Below, piece by piece: positions 33,861-41,292 of a stretch of 64,000 nt of DNA. The notes beneath the pieces were generated by a model. The model ran no database searches. It worked only from the letters and a program-made list of their open reading frames with translations, and had not been told where the DNA came from. A program made the position numbers and the translations under genes. Every line of letters begins with the position of its first letter. Positions within the stretch are counted from its first letter, which is position 1. The stretch is from Latescibacteria bacterium UBA6620 (GTDB taxonomy: Bacteria > Latescibacterota > UBA2968): the NCBI GenBank assembly GCA_002433075.1, contig DJHM01000044.1:62001-126000 (forward strand), in the 5' to 3' direction.

Positions 33861-34889
33861 TCAGGGTTCGAGGATCTGTTTGAGGCCGATTCTGCCTTCG
33901 GCGTGTTCGAAGGCGGTTTCCCAGTCTTCCAGGCTGTGGGTGTGGGTGACGAATTGAGTGAGATCGACCTGTTCTTCGCGCGTCATCGTGAGGGCTCGAT
34001 CCCATGACGGCCAGTCGGCGGCGATCGTGCCCTGGACGTTGAGCTGCTTGTAGACGATGCGACCCCAATCGATGTCGAAGGAATGATCGATCAGGGCAAC
34101 CTGAGTGAAGCGCCCGCAATTGGCGGCCGCCTGGAGACACTGGTTGACGGAACCGCGCGTGCCGCCGCAATCGAGCACCACGTCTGCGCCGTAGCCCTCA
34201 CTCATTTCGGCGAGCGTTTCAACGACGTCCGTGTCTTCGACATTGACAGCCGCGGTCACGCCCATCGATCGCGCCCGTTCGAGGCGATCGCCGTCCGATC
34301 CGGTACCCGCGACGACGACCTGTGCCCCGGCCTGCAGGGCGAGCCAGGCGCACATCAGACCGATGGGCCCGGGGCCGCAGACGAGGGCGATGTCGCCCGG
34401 GGCGATGTCAGAAAACCGACAAACGGCTTTAACACAGCAGGCGAAGGGTTCGACCATCGCCACGGCCGCGTAGGCAAGATGATCGGGAAGCCCGAAAACA
34501 AGCGGGCCGGGTACGACAAGACTCTGAGCGAACCCGCCGTCGATTCCGCTTCCGACGGATCGCCGTTCCGGGCAGAAGAAATAGCTGCCCTGGTGGCAGA
34601 AGCGGCAACGTCCGCAGCTACCGTTGCCGGTTGGGTTGACGGTGACCCGGTCGCCGACAGAGATGTGGGTGACCGTTTCGCCCACGTCGATGACCTCTCC
34701 GCCGATTTCGTGTCCGAGCGTGACGGGAGGTCGGAACCCGTAACCGCCCTCGCGGATGTGCATATCGGTACCGCAAAGGCCACTTGCGTGGACCTGGATC
34801 AGGACTTCGCCCAGGCCAGCGACGGGCTCGGGGATGTCACACAGGGTGAGCTCACCAGGCTCCTGGGTCGTCTTGCGGAGGGCTTTCAT
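33861..34889 (-). CDS. Zinc-containing alcohol/polyol dehydrogenase (MDR) inside the E1-E2 operon
   Basis: A 342-residue zinc dehydrogenase. Catalytic zinc ligands are in HASGLCGTDMHIREGGYGF (Cys near residue 39) and VTLGHEIGGEVIDVG (His-Glu near 60). The structural zinc lobe is GSCGRCRFCHQGSYFFC, with four Cys near 90-104. The nucleotide-binding GPGPIGLMCAWLALQAGAQV sits near 168. It resembles threonine, sorbitol or butanediol dehydrogenases. It begins one base after the E2 stop and is followed by E1 alpha, so it is part of the same operon. 2,3-Butanediol or acetoin metabolism, where ADH and acetoin E1/E2 genes occur together, would explain the linkage, but that is inference. Confidence 0.9.
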   Translation of the reverse strand: MKALRKTTQEPGELTLCDIPEPVAGLGEVLIQVHASGLCGTDMHIREGGYGFRPPVTLGHEIGGEVIDVGETVTHISVGDRVTVNPTGNGSCGRCRFCHQGSYFFCPERRSVGSGIDGGFAQSLVVPGPLVFGLPDHLAYAAVAMVEPFACCVKAVCRFSDIAPGDIALVCGPGPIGLMCAWLALQAGAQVVVAGTGSDGDRLERARSMGVTAAVNVEDTDVVETLAEMSEGYGADVVLDCGGTRGSVNQCLQAAANCGRFTQVALIDHSFDIDWGRIVYKQLNVQGTIAADWPSWDRALTMTREEQVDLTQFVTHTHSLEDWETAFEHAEGRIGLKQILEP

Positions 34890-36044
34890 CTAAACGAAGG
34901 TCTCGGGATCTTCGAGGGCGCTCTTCAGGGTCTGGAGGAATCGCGCGCAGATGAGCCCGTCGACCGCCCGATGATCGGCTGACAACGTGACGGTCATGAT
35001 TCTTCGAAGCAGGAATCCGGTGGCCGACTCGGCCGATCGGACTTCGTCGCGAAGGGTGCCGACGGCGAGGGCGCCGGTTTCGGGCGGGTTGATGATGGCC
35101 GAGAATTCACGAACCCCGAACATACCAAGGTTGGAGATGGTGAAGGTGGCCCTATCGTCTCCGGACAGGCGGCCGTGGCGCGCTTCGTTGACGATGCGGG
35201 CTCTTGTTTTCCGGATCTGATCGAGAGAGAGGGTTTCGGCGCATTCGACGACGGGGACGAGCAAGCCGTCGTCCGTTCCGACCGCGAGACCGATATTGAC
35301 GTTCGGGTGGAAGACAATGTCGTCACCGTCGATGCTTGCGTTCAGGCCTTCGTAGTCCTGGAGGGACCTGGCGACGGCCTGGATGATTAGGTCGGTCAGG
35401 GTCAGATCGGGACGCTGCTCTATTTCCCGCTTCCACCAGGCTTCGGCCTCGGTCGCGTCGATGTCGACTGTGAGGTAGAAATGGGGAACGGTCTGCTTGG
35501 CTGCGACCATCGCGGCCCCGATGGCTTTTCGTGCCCGGGTGAGGGTCTCGCGACGTGCTCCTCCGGATGACGAAGCGGCGGCGGCTTTCTCTACATCTTC
35601 TCTTGTGATGCGTCCCTCGGGACCCGTTCCCGTCACGGTGTTCAGGTCGATCCCCAGTTCGGCAGCCAGTTTGCGGGCCGCGGGAGACTTGCGTATACGA
35701 CCCCCCGATTGCTTTGGCGCGGCCTTCTCTTTCTCGGGTTCGGCGACGACAGGTTCGGGAGCGGTCGTCTGTTTGGCATCCGTTTCGAGGGTGAAAGACT
35801 CGTCGGCGGTCTCGGTCAGGATGGCGATGGTCGATAGCACGGGTACCGTCTGGCCGTCGTCGCAGAGGATCTGTCGGAGGAACCCATCGGAAGGAGCCTC
35901 GAAGTCGAACAGGGCCTTGTCAGTTTCGAGCTCGCACAGGATCTCGCCCTTTTCGACACGATCGCCCTGCTGCTTGTGCCATTGGACGACGGTACCCTCG
36001 TCCTGCTGCAGCCCGTACTTGGGCATCTTGAGTTCGGTTACCAC
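34890..36044 (-). CDS. Dihydrolipoamide acyltransferase (E2) of a 2-oxoacid dehydrogenase complex
   Basis: A 384-residue E2. The lipoyl domain is residues about 1-75, with the lipoylated Lys in CELETDKALFDFEAPS near 43. An Ala/Pro/Glu-rich linker (about 80-110) is followed by a peripheral-subunit-binding domain GGRIRKSPAARKLAAELGID near 115-150. The catalytic domain is about 165-384, with the active His-Asp in TVTLSADHRAVDGLICAR near 357. One lipoyl domain and this length fit a compact bacterial E2. It heads the operon and diverges from the 5'-nucleotidase-like gene across a 205-base gap. The catalysed acyl group (acetyl or branched) is not determinable. Confidence 0.92.
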   Translation of the reverse strand: MVTELKMPKYGLQQDEGTVVQWHKQQGDRVEKGEILCELETDKALFDFEAPSDGFLRQILCDDGQTVPVLSTIAILTETADESFTLETDAKQTTAPEPVVAEPEKEKAAPKQSGGRIRKSPAARKLAAELGIDLNTVTGTGPEGRITREDVEKAAAASSSGGARRETLTRARKAIGAAMVAAKQTVPHFYLTVDIDATEAEAWWKREIEQRPDLTLTDLIIQAVARSLQDYEGLNASIDGDDIVFHPNVNIGLAVGTDDGLLVPVVECAETLSLDQIRKTRARIVNEARHGRLSGDDRATFTISNLGMFGVREFSAIINPPETGALAVGTLRDEVRSAESATGFLLRRIMTVTLSADHRAVDGLICARFLQTLKSALEDPETFV

Positions 36045-36249
36045 GTTTTTCCGCCTGTCTGGTGAAGGTTTGCCTCAAAGCGAAGACCCGAGGGGGCGCC
36101 GAGGCAGGGTTAAGATAAGAAATTGAGATCGCCTCGCCAGACGTGTTCGGCGATCGGGACGAATCCTCGGGTTGCCCACGGAAACCACGGTCTTTGTTAT
36201 ATTGAGCCGTGTCTGAAAATGCGATCGAACCTATTGAGAGGGTGCTGGC

Positions 36250-38400
36250 GTGCTTGAAATGTGCCGGGTCTGGATGCTGATCGCGTTGTTCGTAGTAGGG
36301 AGTGAAGCGAAAGCGGCGACGATTCGTTTGATCCACGGGAACGATACGTTCGGTCACCTCAGTGACGACGAGGGAAACCCGTCTCTTCGACTGGCGAAGC
36401 GGGTGCGTGCGATCAAGACGCTCGCTTCCCGCCAACCGACCGTCGTGCTGAGCGCGGGAAACGAACTGGGACCCGGCACCCTGTCGGCGTGGGACAAAGG
36501 GTCGACGATGGCGGGTCTGCTCCGGCAGGTTGGGACCGCGGCCCTGGCGCCCGGCCCCAAAGAGTTCGACTACGGGCTGGATCCCCTGAAGGTTCGTGTC
36601 CAGGAAGGAAACTTCAGCCTGCTGGCGGCGAATCTGGAGGGAGCGGGTGCACAGGCCTATCTCACGATGGAAACGGGCGGGGTCCAGGTCGGTGTGATCG
36701 GCGCGGTTTCCCCGTCCCTACTCGACCGGGTGGGCTCGGACATCGCAAACAAGTTGACCATCACCGATCCGGTTGAGGTGGTCTCTTCGACCGTCGGGAC
36801 GCTTGAAGGGTTCGGCGTCGATCTGACCGTCGTGGTTGCACACGCCTCCGAGCAGGAGGCGATGGCGTTGGCCCACGCGCACCCGGACATCGACCTGGTG
36901 ATCTACGGGGGACAGTCGGAACGAGAAGCGACACTGAACGAGCCGACGCTGATTCAACTGGCGAACGGCGTGCGCCTGGTGACGACGCCAGCGGGCGGAT
37001 CCTACATCGGTCTGGTGGACCTCACGATGGAGACGGTGGGGGAACGCAGTGTGACCGAGGATGTGGATGTTTCCCTGGTCGAGACGTCGTCTTATCCGGC
37101 GGATCCCGAAACACAAGGGATGATCGAAACGCTGGCATCACGCTATGCGAACGAGAGCGGGGAACTGCTGGGTCGCATCGAGGGGACCTCCCGGGACGAA
37201 CACGCTCGGGCGATCGCGAACCTGATGCGGCTCCATACAGAGATGGAAGTGGGGATCGTTTCACGAGGCTCTTTCGCGAGCGTGTCAGCACCCGCCGGGT
37301 TCTACCGGCGTGACCTGGACCGACTGATTCGCTACGACGACGGGCTGACGAAGCTCGAATTGACGGGTTCTCAATTGAGGAAGGTCGTGAGCCTCAGCAG
37401 AAGCCGGAAGGGGTCGGATACGGGTCTGATTTTCGCCGGGCTGAACCCGGAGGATATGACGATCAACGGACGTCCGATCCAGAACAAGGAGCGCTACCGA
37501 CTGGTGACAGTTCGACGTCTGGCTGAGGGAAGAGACGGGTATGATGTTCTTCGTGATGGCGCTTCCGTGCTCAACACGAATATTTCGCTGCGATCCTTGA
37601 CTGCGGCGGGGCTCCGCGCGTGGGGGACGTTGTCATCGACGACGTTCCGGGAGCTGGATGTGAAGCCGGTCTGGCGATCGGTCCTTTCGGTGGAGGGAAG
37701 CTTCAACCGCAATTACATCGACTCGACGACGGTTCAGTATCGGGACGCGGGAGAGAAAGTGTCTTTCCTGCGTGGAGAGACGAGTTTCGCCTGGAAGGAG
37801 ACGACGCGTTATCTGCTGGCCTACGAGACGTCGGGTTCAGTGACCTCGCTCGACGTGCTCGGTGATTTCGGCCGGGTTGCAGGAGAGACGACGTCGGATC
37901 AGCTGGATACCGAAGTCAGCCACCGCTGGCGCGGCCTGAGTTTCGGTGCGGATCCTTTCGTTTCGGCAGGATTCCGGACCGCGTTTACGGAGGGTGCTGG
38001 CGGCCGCCCCTACCAGGCTCGTGGAAGCGCCGGGTTCCAGCGCCGGTTCTGGACACGGTGGGTGGGGGAATTTGCAGCGAGAGGGCAGCGCGACTTCAAC
38101 GAGGACCAGAGCGACTACGGCGCGGAAATCTCGATGAACTATCGGATTCGGTTGAAGACCGGCGGGCGCTTTCACTCGAAGGTGGAGAGTTTCTTCGGAC
38201 TGTCGGATCGGAAAGTGATCTCGATTGAGAACTACAACACTCTCGGGTTTCCCCTGGCAGGCCAACTCAGCCTGACCGTGCGGCAGAACAATTTCATTTA
38301 CCGGGTGGACAAGATACGTGGAGTCTCGGTGGACGGCGTGGCCGTACGCAGCGAGCTTACGATCGGGTTGGCATACGGGCTGGATTGGAAGTGGATTTAG
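36250..38400 (+). CDS. 5'-nucleotidase-like protein lacking metal ligands, fused to a probable outer-membrane beta-barrel
   Basis: A 716-residue protein. A signal peptide (MCRVWMLIALFVVGSEAKAA) leads to a UshA-type layout. Metal motifs are altered: HGNDTFGH (N-D-x-H-G expected, Phe34), SAGNELGPG (GD expected, Asn71), GPKEFDYG at 102-109 (GNHEFD expected, Pro-Lys) and VIYGGQSE (GGHSQ expected). The second 5'-nucleotidase domain, about 310-470, is better kept (FYRRDLDRLIRYDDGLTKLE, YRLVTVRRLAEG). From about 475 the sequence is alternating beta strands rich in Tyr, Trp and Gly (SVLSVEGSFNRNYIDST, ISMNYRIRLKTGGRFHSK), ending in LAYGLDWKWI, a barrel-like C-terminus. The likely reading is a catalytically dead substrate-binding or scaffold protein anchored in the outer membrane. 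GTG 36250 has GAGAGGG ahead; ATG 36259 is possible. Confidence 0.75.
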   Translation: MLEMCRVWMLIALFVVGSEAKAATIRLIHGNDTFGHLSDDEGNPSLRLAKRVRAIKTLASRQPTVVLSAGNELGPGTLSAWDKGSTMAGLLRQVGTAALAPGPKEFDYGLDPLKVRVQEGNFSLLAANLEGAGAQAYLTMETGGVQVGVIGAVSPSLLDRVGSDIANKLTITDPVEVVSSTVGTLEGFGVDLTVVVAHASEQEAMALAHAHPDIDLVIYGGQSEREATLNEPTLIQLANGVRLVTTPAGGSYIGLVDLTMETVGERSVTEDVDVSLVETSSYPADPETQGMIETLASRYANESGELLGRIEGTSRDEHARAIANLMRLHTEMEVGIVSRGSFASVSAPAGFYRRDLDRLIRYDDGLTKLELTGSQLRKVVSLSRSRKGSDTGLIFAGLNPEDMTINGRPIQNKERYRLVTVRRLAEGRDGYDVLRDGASVLNTNISLRSLTAAGLRAWGTLSSTTFRELDVKPVWRSVLSVEGSFNRNYIDSTTVQYRDAGEKVSFLRGETSFAWKETTRYLLAYETSGSVTSLDVLGDFGRVAGETTSDQLDTEVSHRWRGLSFGADPFVSAGFRTAFTEGAGGRPYQARGSAGFQRRFWTRWVGEFAARGQRDFNEDQSDYGAEISMNYRIRLKTGGRFHSKVESFFGLSDRKVISIENYNTLGFPLAGQLSLTVRQNNFIYRVDKIRGVSVDGVAVRSELTIGLAYGLDWKWI

Positions 38401-38463
38401 CGAGGAGGTTGGAGGGGGTCGAGGCGGTGGGAGACGGGGGGAGTTGAGGAGGTGGACGGTAGG

Positions 38464-38500
38464 CCCGCCTTCGCGCTGCGCGCTATGGCGAGGCAGGCGG
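38464..38500. repeat. CTATGGCGAGGCAGG-type dispersed repeat
   Basis: CCCGCCTTCGCGC and GCGCTATGGCGAGGCAGGCGG form an imperfect inverted element in the gap after the barrel fusion. Its core matches 3061-3083 and 52206-52229. It sits directly before the terminator. Confidence 0.55.
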
Positions 38501-38515
38501 AAAAGGCGGGCTATG

Positions 38516-38555
38516 AAAGGCGGCTGATTGGTAAAGTTCCTATCAGCCGCCTTTT
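38516..38555. terminator. Strong hairpin terminator after the 5'-nucleotidase/barrel gene
   Basis: The 13-bp stem AAAGGCGGCTGAT / ATCAGCCGCCTTT closes a 13-base loop, with a TTTT tail on the plus strand and AAA on the other side. It can serve the plus-strand gene ending at 38400 and the minus-strand moaB gene ending at 38590. Confidence 0.85.
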
Positions 38556-38589
38556 CCTTGTACAAAATCGAGCCACACCCGCTCCCCCC

Positions 38590-39102
38590 TCAGCTCTTCT
38601 GTCTCCAGATTTCCCAGACGAGGTGTGAGAGCTCGGGGACGATGAGCTTCTCCATCGCGAGGCGGACGGCGCCGCTGGAGCCGGGCATGCAGAAGATCAT
38701 GGTGTCGCGGTAGACGCCGGCCACAGCGCGTGACAGCATCGCGCCCGACCCGATGTCTTCCCAGCTGAGAAAACGGAAAACTTCGCCGAATCCGTCGAGT
38801 CGTTTCTCGAGCAGAGACGTGACGGCTTCGTAGGTGGTGTCGCGGGCGGCAATGCCGGTGCCGCCGTTCGTGAGGATAACGTGGCATTCGCCCTTTTCCG
38901 CGATGCCCTTGATCAGTTCGCGGATCTGGTCCGCCTCGTCTTTGACGACGGCGTAGTGTGCGACGCTGTGGCCCGCGTCTTCGACGAGTTCGCGAATGAT
39001 CTTTCCACTCTTGTCATCGGCTTCCGTCCGGGTGTCGCTGATGGTCAGAATGGCGCACGTGACAGCATCTGTGGCCGCGGCTACGTGGTCTTCATAGGGC
39101 AT
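38590..39102 (-). CDS. moaB: MoaB/Mog-type molybdopterin biosynthesis protein
   Basis: A 170-residue protein of the MoaB/MogA fold that adenylylates or handles molybdopterin during molybdenum cofactor synthesis. The diagnostic segment VILTNGGTGIAARDTTYEAV near residue 78 contains the G-G-T-G substrate loop, and FCMPGSSGAVRLAMEKLIVP near 140 is the second conserved loop. AILTISDTRTEADDKSGKII opens the fold. The length and lack of extra domains favour MoaB over larger MoeA. GAGAGGA precedes ATG 39102. moaA lies 11.5 kb away (50553), so the cofactor genes are not clustered here. Confidence 0.9.
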   Translation of the reverse strand: MPYEDHVAAATDAVTCAILTISDTRTEADDKSGKIIRELVEDAGHSVAHYAVVKDEADQIRELIKGIAEKGECHVILTNGGTGIAARDTTYEAVTSLLEKRLDGFGEVFRFLSWEDIGSGAMLSRAVAGVYRDTMIFCMPGSSGAVRLAMEKLIVPELSHLVWEIWRQKS

Positions 39103-39252
39103 CGGGTTTTCCTCTCGGATAACGGTAACTGTTTGCAGAGGCGTAACTTACAGAATGTCTTCCGAGGTGGGTGAAAAAAGTACTCAAGATTCGGGGGCCG
39201 GGGCCGATAAATCGAACAGGAGGCATATATCCCCTACTCAAGGTGAGCGCTT

Positions 39253-40238
39253 TTGCAGATTCTTCCCCTGACCACACAGCTACCCCCGCTAAGTCCGATC
39301 CCGACGGCGGATACGCCCCATCCTCCTCCCCTGTTCGATGGACAAGGCGACCGGGTCGAACTGTCGGGCCAGCAGCCCCTCCCGCTCGGGCAGGCAGAGT
39401 CTCTGCCCGTCCAGGGTGAGGCTCCCGAGGTGATCGGGCTCTGTCCTCACTGTGGGCGGGTCCACGCGATGAGTGTGGATTCGGCCGAGGGAGCTGCGAC
39501 TCTCCAGGGTGGATCGAAACAAGGCACGACGAGCGGTCAAGAAGTGAAAGGTCCTGACGCATCGACCGCGTCGGCGGCCCATCACGCCTCGGCCGGCCAC
39601 GCGCATTCGGCGGGCGCCGCCTCGGTACCTGAAGGGCCTTTCACGGCGCCTGATGCGGGTGAGGGAGAGGATTCGGCAAATGGTGGCGAGGCGCGACCGA
39701 TGTTTCGGAAGAGCGAACCCTGACCGGACAGGAGATGACGGACGACCAGCGCAAGGAAGTCGACCGGCTCAAGGAGCGGGATCGCGAGGTTCGCGCACAC
39801 GAGCAGGCCCACGTTGCGGCCGGCGGCCAGTATGTGCGGGGAGGCATCCAGTTCGAATATCAGACGGGGCCCGACGGTCGGCGATACGCGGTCGGAGGAG
39901 AAGTCTCGATCGACTCGTCCCCGATCCCGGGCGATCCCCAGAAGACGATCCAGAAGGCGCAGCAGATTCGTCGCGCAGCGATGGCTCCGGTCGACCCCAG
40001 TCCGGGCATCTCAGGTGATGAGGGGGATGTGGAGGAGGGGATCGTCGATATGGCCGAACTGATGGGCGACGTCGTGACGGGGCCGGGTTCGTTCGATCCC
40101 CCGTCCTTCGATATCGTGCCGACGGGCGAGGAAAAGGATGAAGACGGGCCCTTCGGGAAGGTGGGCTCTCCCGCTGGATTTGCCGAAGAGCGAGAGCGCA
40201 GGACCGTCAGGTGGTGTCGTGACCCTGTCCTACGCTGA
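39253..40238 (+). pseudogene. SprA-related (putative metalloprotease) family gene, apparently frameshifted
   Basis: Two overlapping frames make one family protein. The first (TTG 39253 to stop 39721) is a Pro/Ser/Ala-rich N-terminus, MQILPLTTQLPPLSPIPTAD, with CPHCGRVHAM. The second, open from 39663 in the -1 frame, carries the family core: TLTGQEMTDDQRKEVDRLKE, then DREVRAHEQAHVAAGGQYV, GGIQFEYQTGPDGRRYAVGG and VSIDSSPIPGDPQKTIQKA. HEQAH is the HExxH-like motif of the SprA-related (PF12118) putative metalloproteases, which normally begin with such a low-complexity leader. The join must lie at 39663-39723. Either the gene is frameshifted there, or the core is started separately at ATG 39735 (SD only three bases away). 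The acidic C-terminus GDEGDVEEGIVDMAELMGD is not usual. Confidence 0.6.
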
Positions 40239-40301
40239 AACCTCACCGCCCGCAGGGAACTTCGTAGACGTGTATCGTTAAGCAGTCACTCAGAATAGAA
40301 A

Positions 40302-40335
40302 AGAGGCCGGCTCCCCCGCGGGGCCGGCCTCTCTG
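40302..40335. terminator. Convergent terminator hairpin
   Basis: AGAGGCCGGC / GCCGGCCTCT (10 bp) closes an 11-base loop, with AAAAG on one side and TCTGTG on the other. It separates the SprA-like gene from the minus-strand isomerase gene. Confidence 0.8.
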
Positions 40336-40352
40336 TGTTCCAGATCGAGAGG

Positions 40353-41123
40353 TTAGCTGAGACCCATTTCCTGAAGGTTTCGATAGCTGATGGCCAGGCT
40401 CTCGAAAGGATCCCGCTGACACCGATCCTGCTCCACCGCGTACCAACGTGTGCCGGCCTCTCGGGCAGCTTCCAAGATGGAGGGCCAGTTCAAGTTCCCC
40501 TCACCCACCTCGGCAAACAGCTGATCGCGGCCCTCCATAGCGAGATCCTTGACGTGGATGACGTCCGCACGGCCATTGACCTTCCTCAACCAGGCGGCTG
40601 GATCGCCTCCTCCGTGCTGAATCCAGTAGACGTCGATTTCGAATTGAAACACCTCTGCGTCCGATTCTTCAATCAGGATCTGAAGCGCGGTGCGATCCCC
40701 GAACCGCTCGAGTTCGAAGCTGTGGTTGTGATATCCAAAGGTCAGGCCGGCATCGGAGAGCCTGCGGGCGACGCCACTTGCTTCTTTGGCGAAACGCTCG
40801 TAGCCAGTCGCTCCGTCTTCCCGGTACCCCTTGGGGAGGCTGCCGATAGCGACGTAGTCGCACTCCCAGATACGGTGCTCGTCGACGACGGCGTCGGTTT
40901 CGTCCCGGAGACGGTCGTATCCGACGTGGGTCGCGCAGATCTCGAGTCCTTCTCCGTCGGCGACCGTCTTGAGCTCGGTCGGATCGATCGGTCCCAGGCC
41001 CGAACACTGGATGGCGCGATAGCCGATCTGGCTGACACGTTTGAGGCTGGATACGATGTCGGCGGATGTTTTCGTAAAGTCGCGAACCGTGTAGAGCTGT
41101 GCCGCGACCGATGCTTCGGGCAT
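40353..41123 (-). CDS. Sugar phosphate isomerase/epimerase (xylose isomerase-like TIM barrel)
   Basis: A 256-residue protein of the IolE/xylose-isomerase-like AP_endonuc_2 group. SVAAQLYTVRDFTKTSAD opens the barrel, LTFGYHNHSFELERFGD near residue 135 has the usual His, FEIDVYWIQHGGGDPAAWL near 175 has Glu/Asp and His, and DVIHVKDLAMEGRDQLFAEV near 205 has His-Lys and the closing Glu in WYAVEQDRC near 240. These are the expected metal ligands and catalytic residues. The substrate is unknown; inosose or keto-sugar isomerisation is typical. ATG 41123 has GGGAGG seven bases away; longer frames lie upstream without family sequence. It diverges from the transketolase gene. Confidence 0.85.
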   Translation of the reverse strand: MPEASVAAQLYTVRDFTKTSADIVSSLKRVSQIGYRAIQCSGLGPIDPTELKTVADGEGLEICATHVGYDRLRDETDAVVDEHRIWECDYVAIGSLPKGYREDGATGYERFAKEASGVARRLSDAGLTFGYHNHSFELERFGDRTALQILIEESDAEVFQFEIDVYWIQHGGGDPAAWLRKVNGRADVIHVKDLAMEGRDQLFAEVGEGNLNWPSILEAAREAGTRWYAVEQDRCQRDPFESLAISYRNLQEMGLS

Positions 41124-41292
41124 AAGATGCCTCCCAGGTGGTGGTTGGCGACAACATACCACCGGCTTCGGAGGCGAACCAGGGGATTGTGCGAATTCTG
41201 GACGCCTTTCATCTGGCCTTTTCGAAACCGCCAACCTATTTTAGCGGAAATTCGCTGGGACCATCCAAGATTTAGAGGGGCAGGAGGCACTG

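Noticed and set aside
39663..39723. Programmed -1 frameshift in the SprA-like gene
   Set aside because: No X-XXY-YYZ slippery site in the overlap and no clear downstream pseudoknot.
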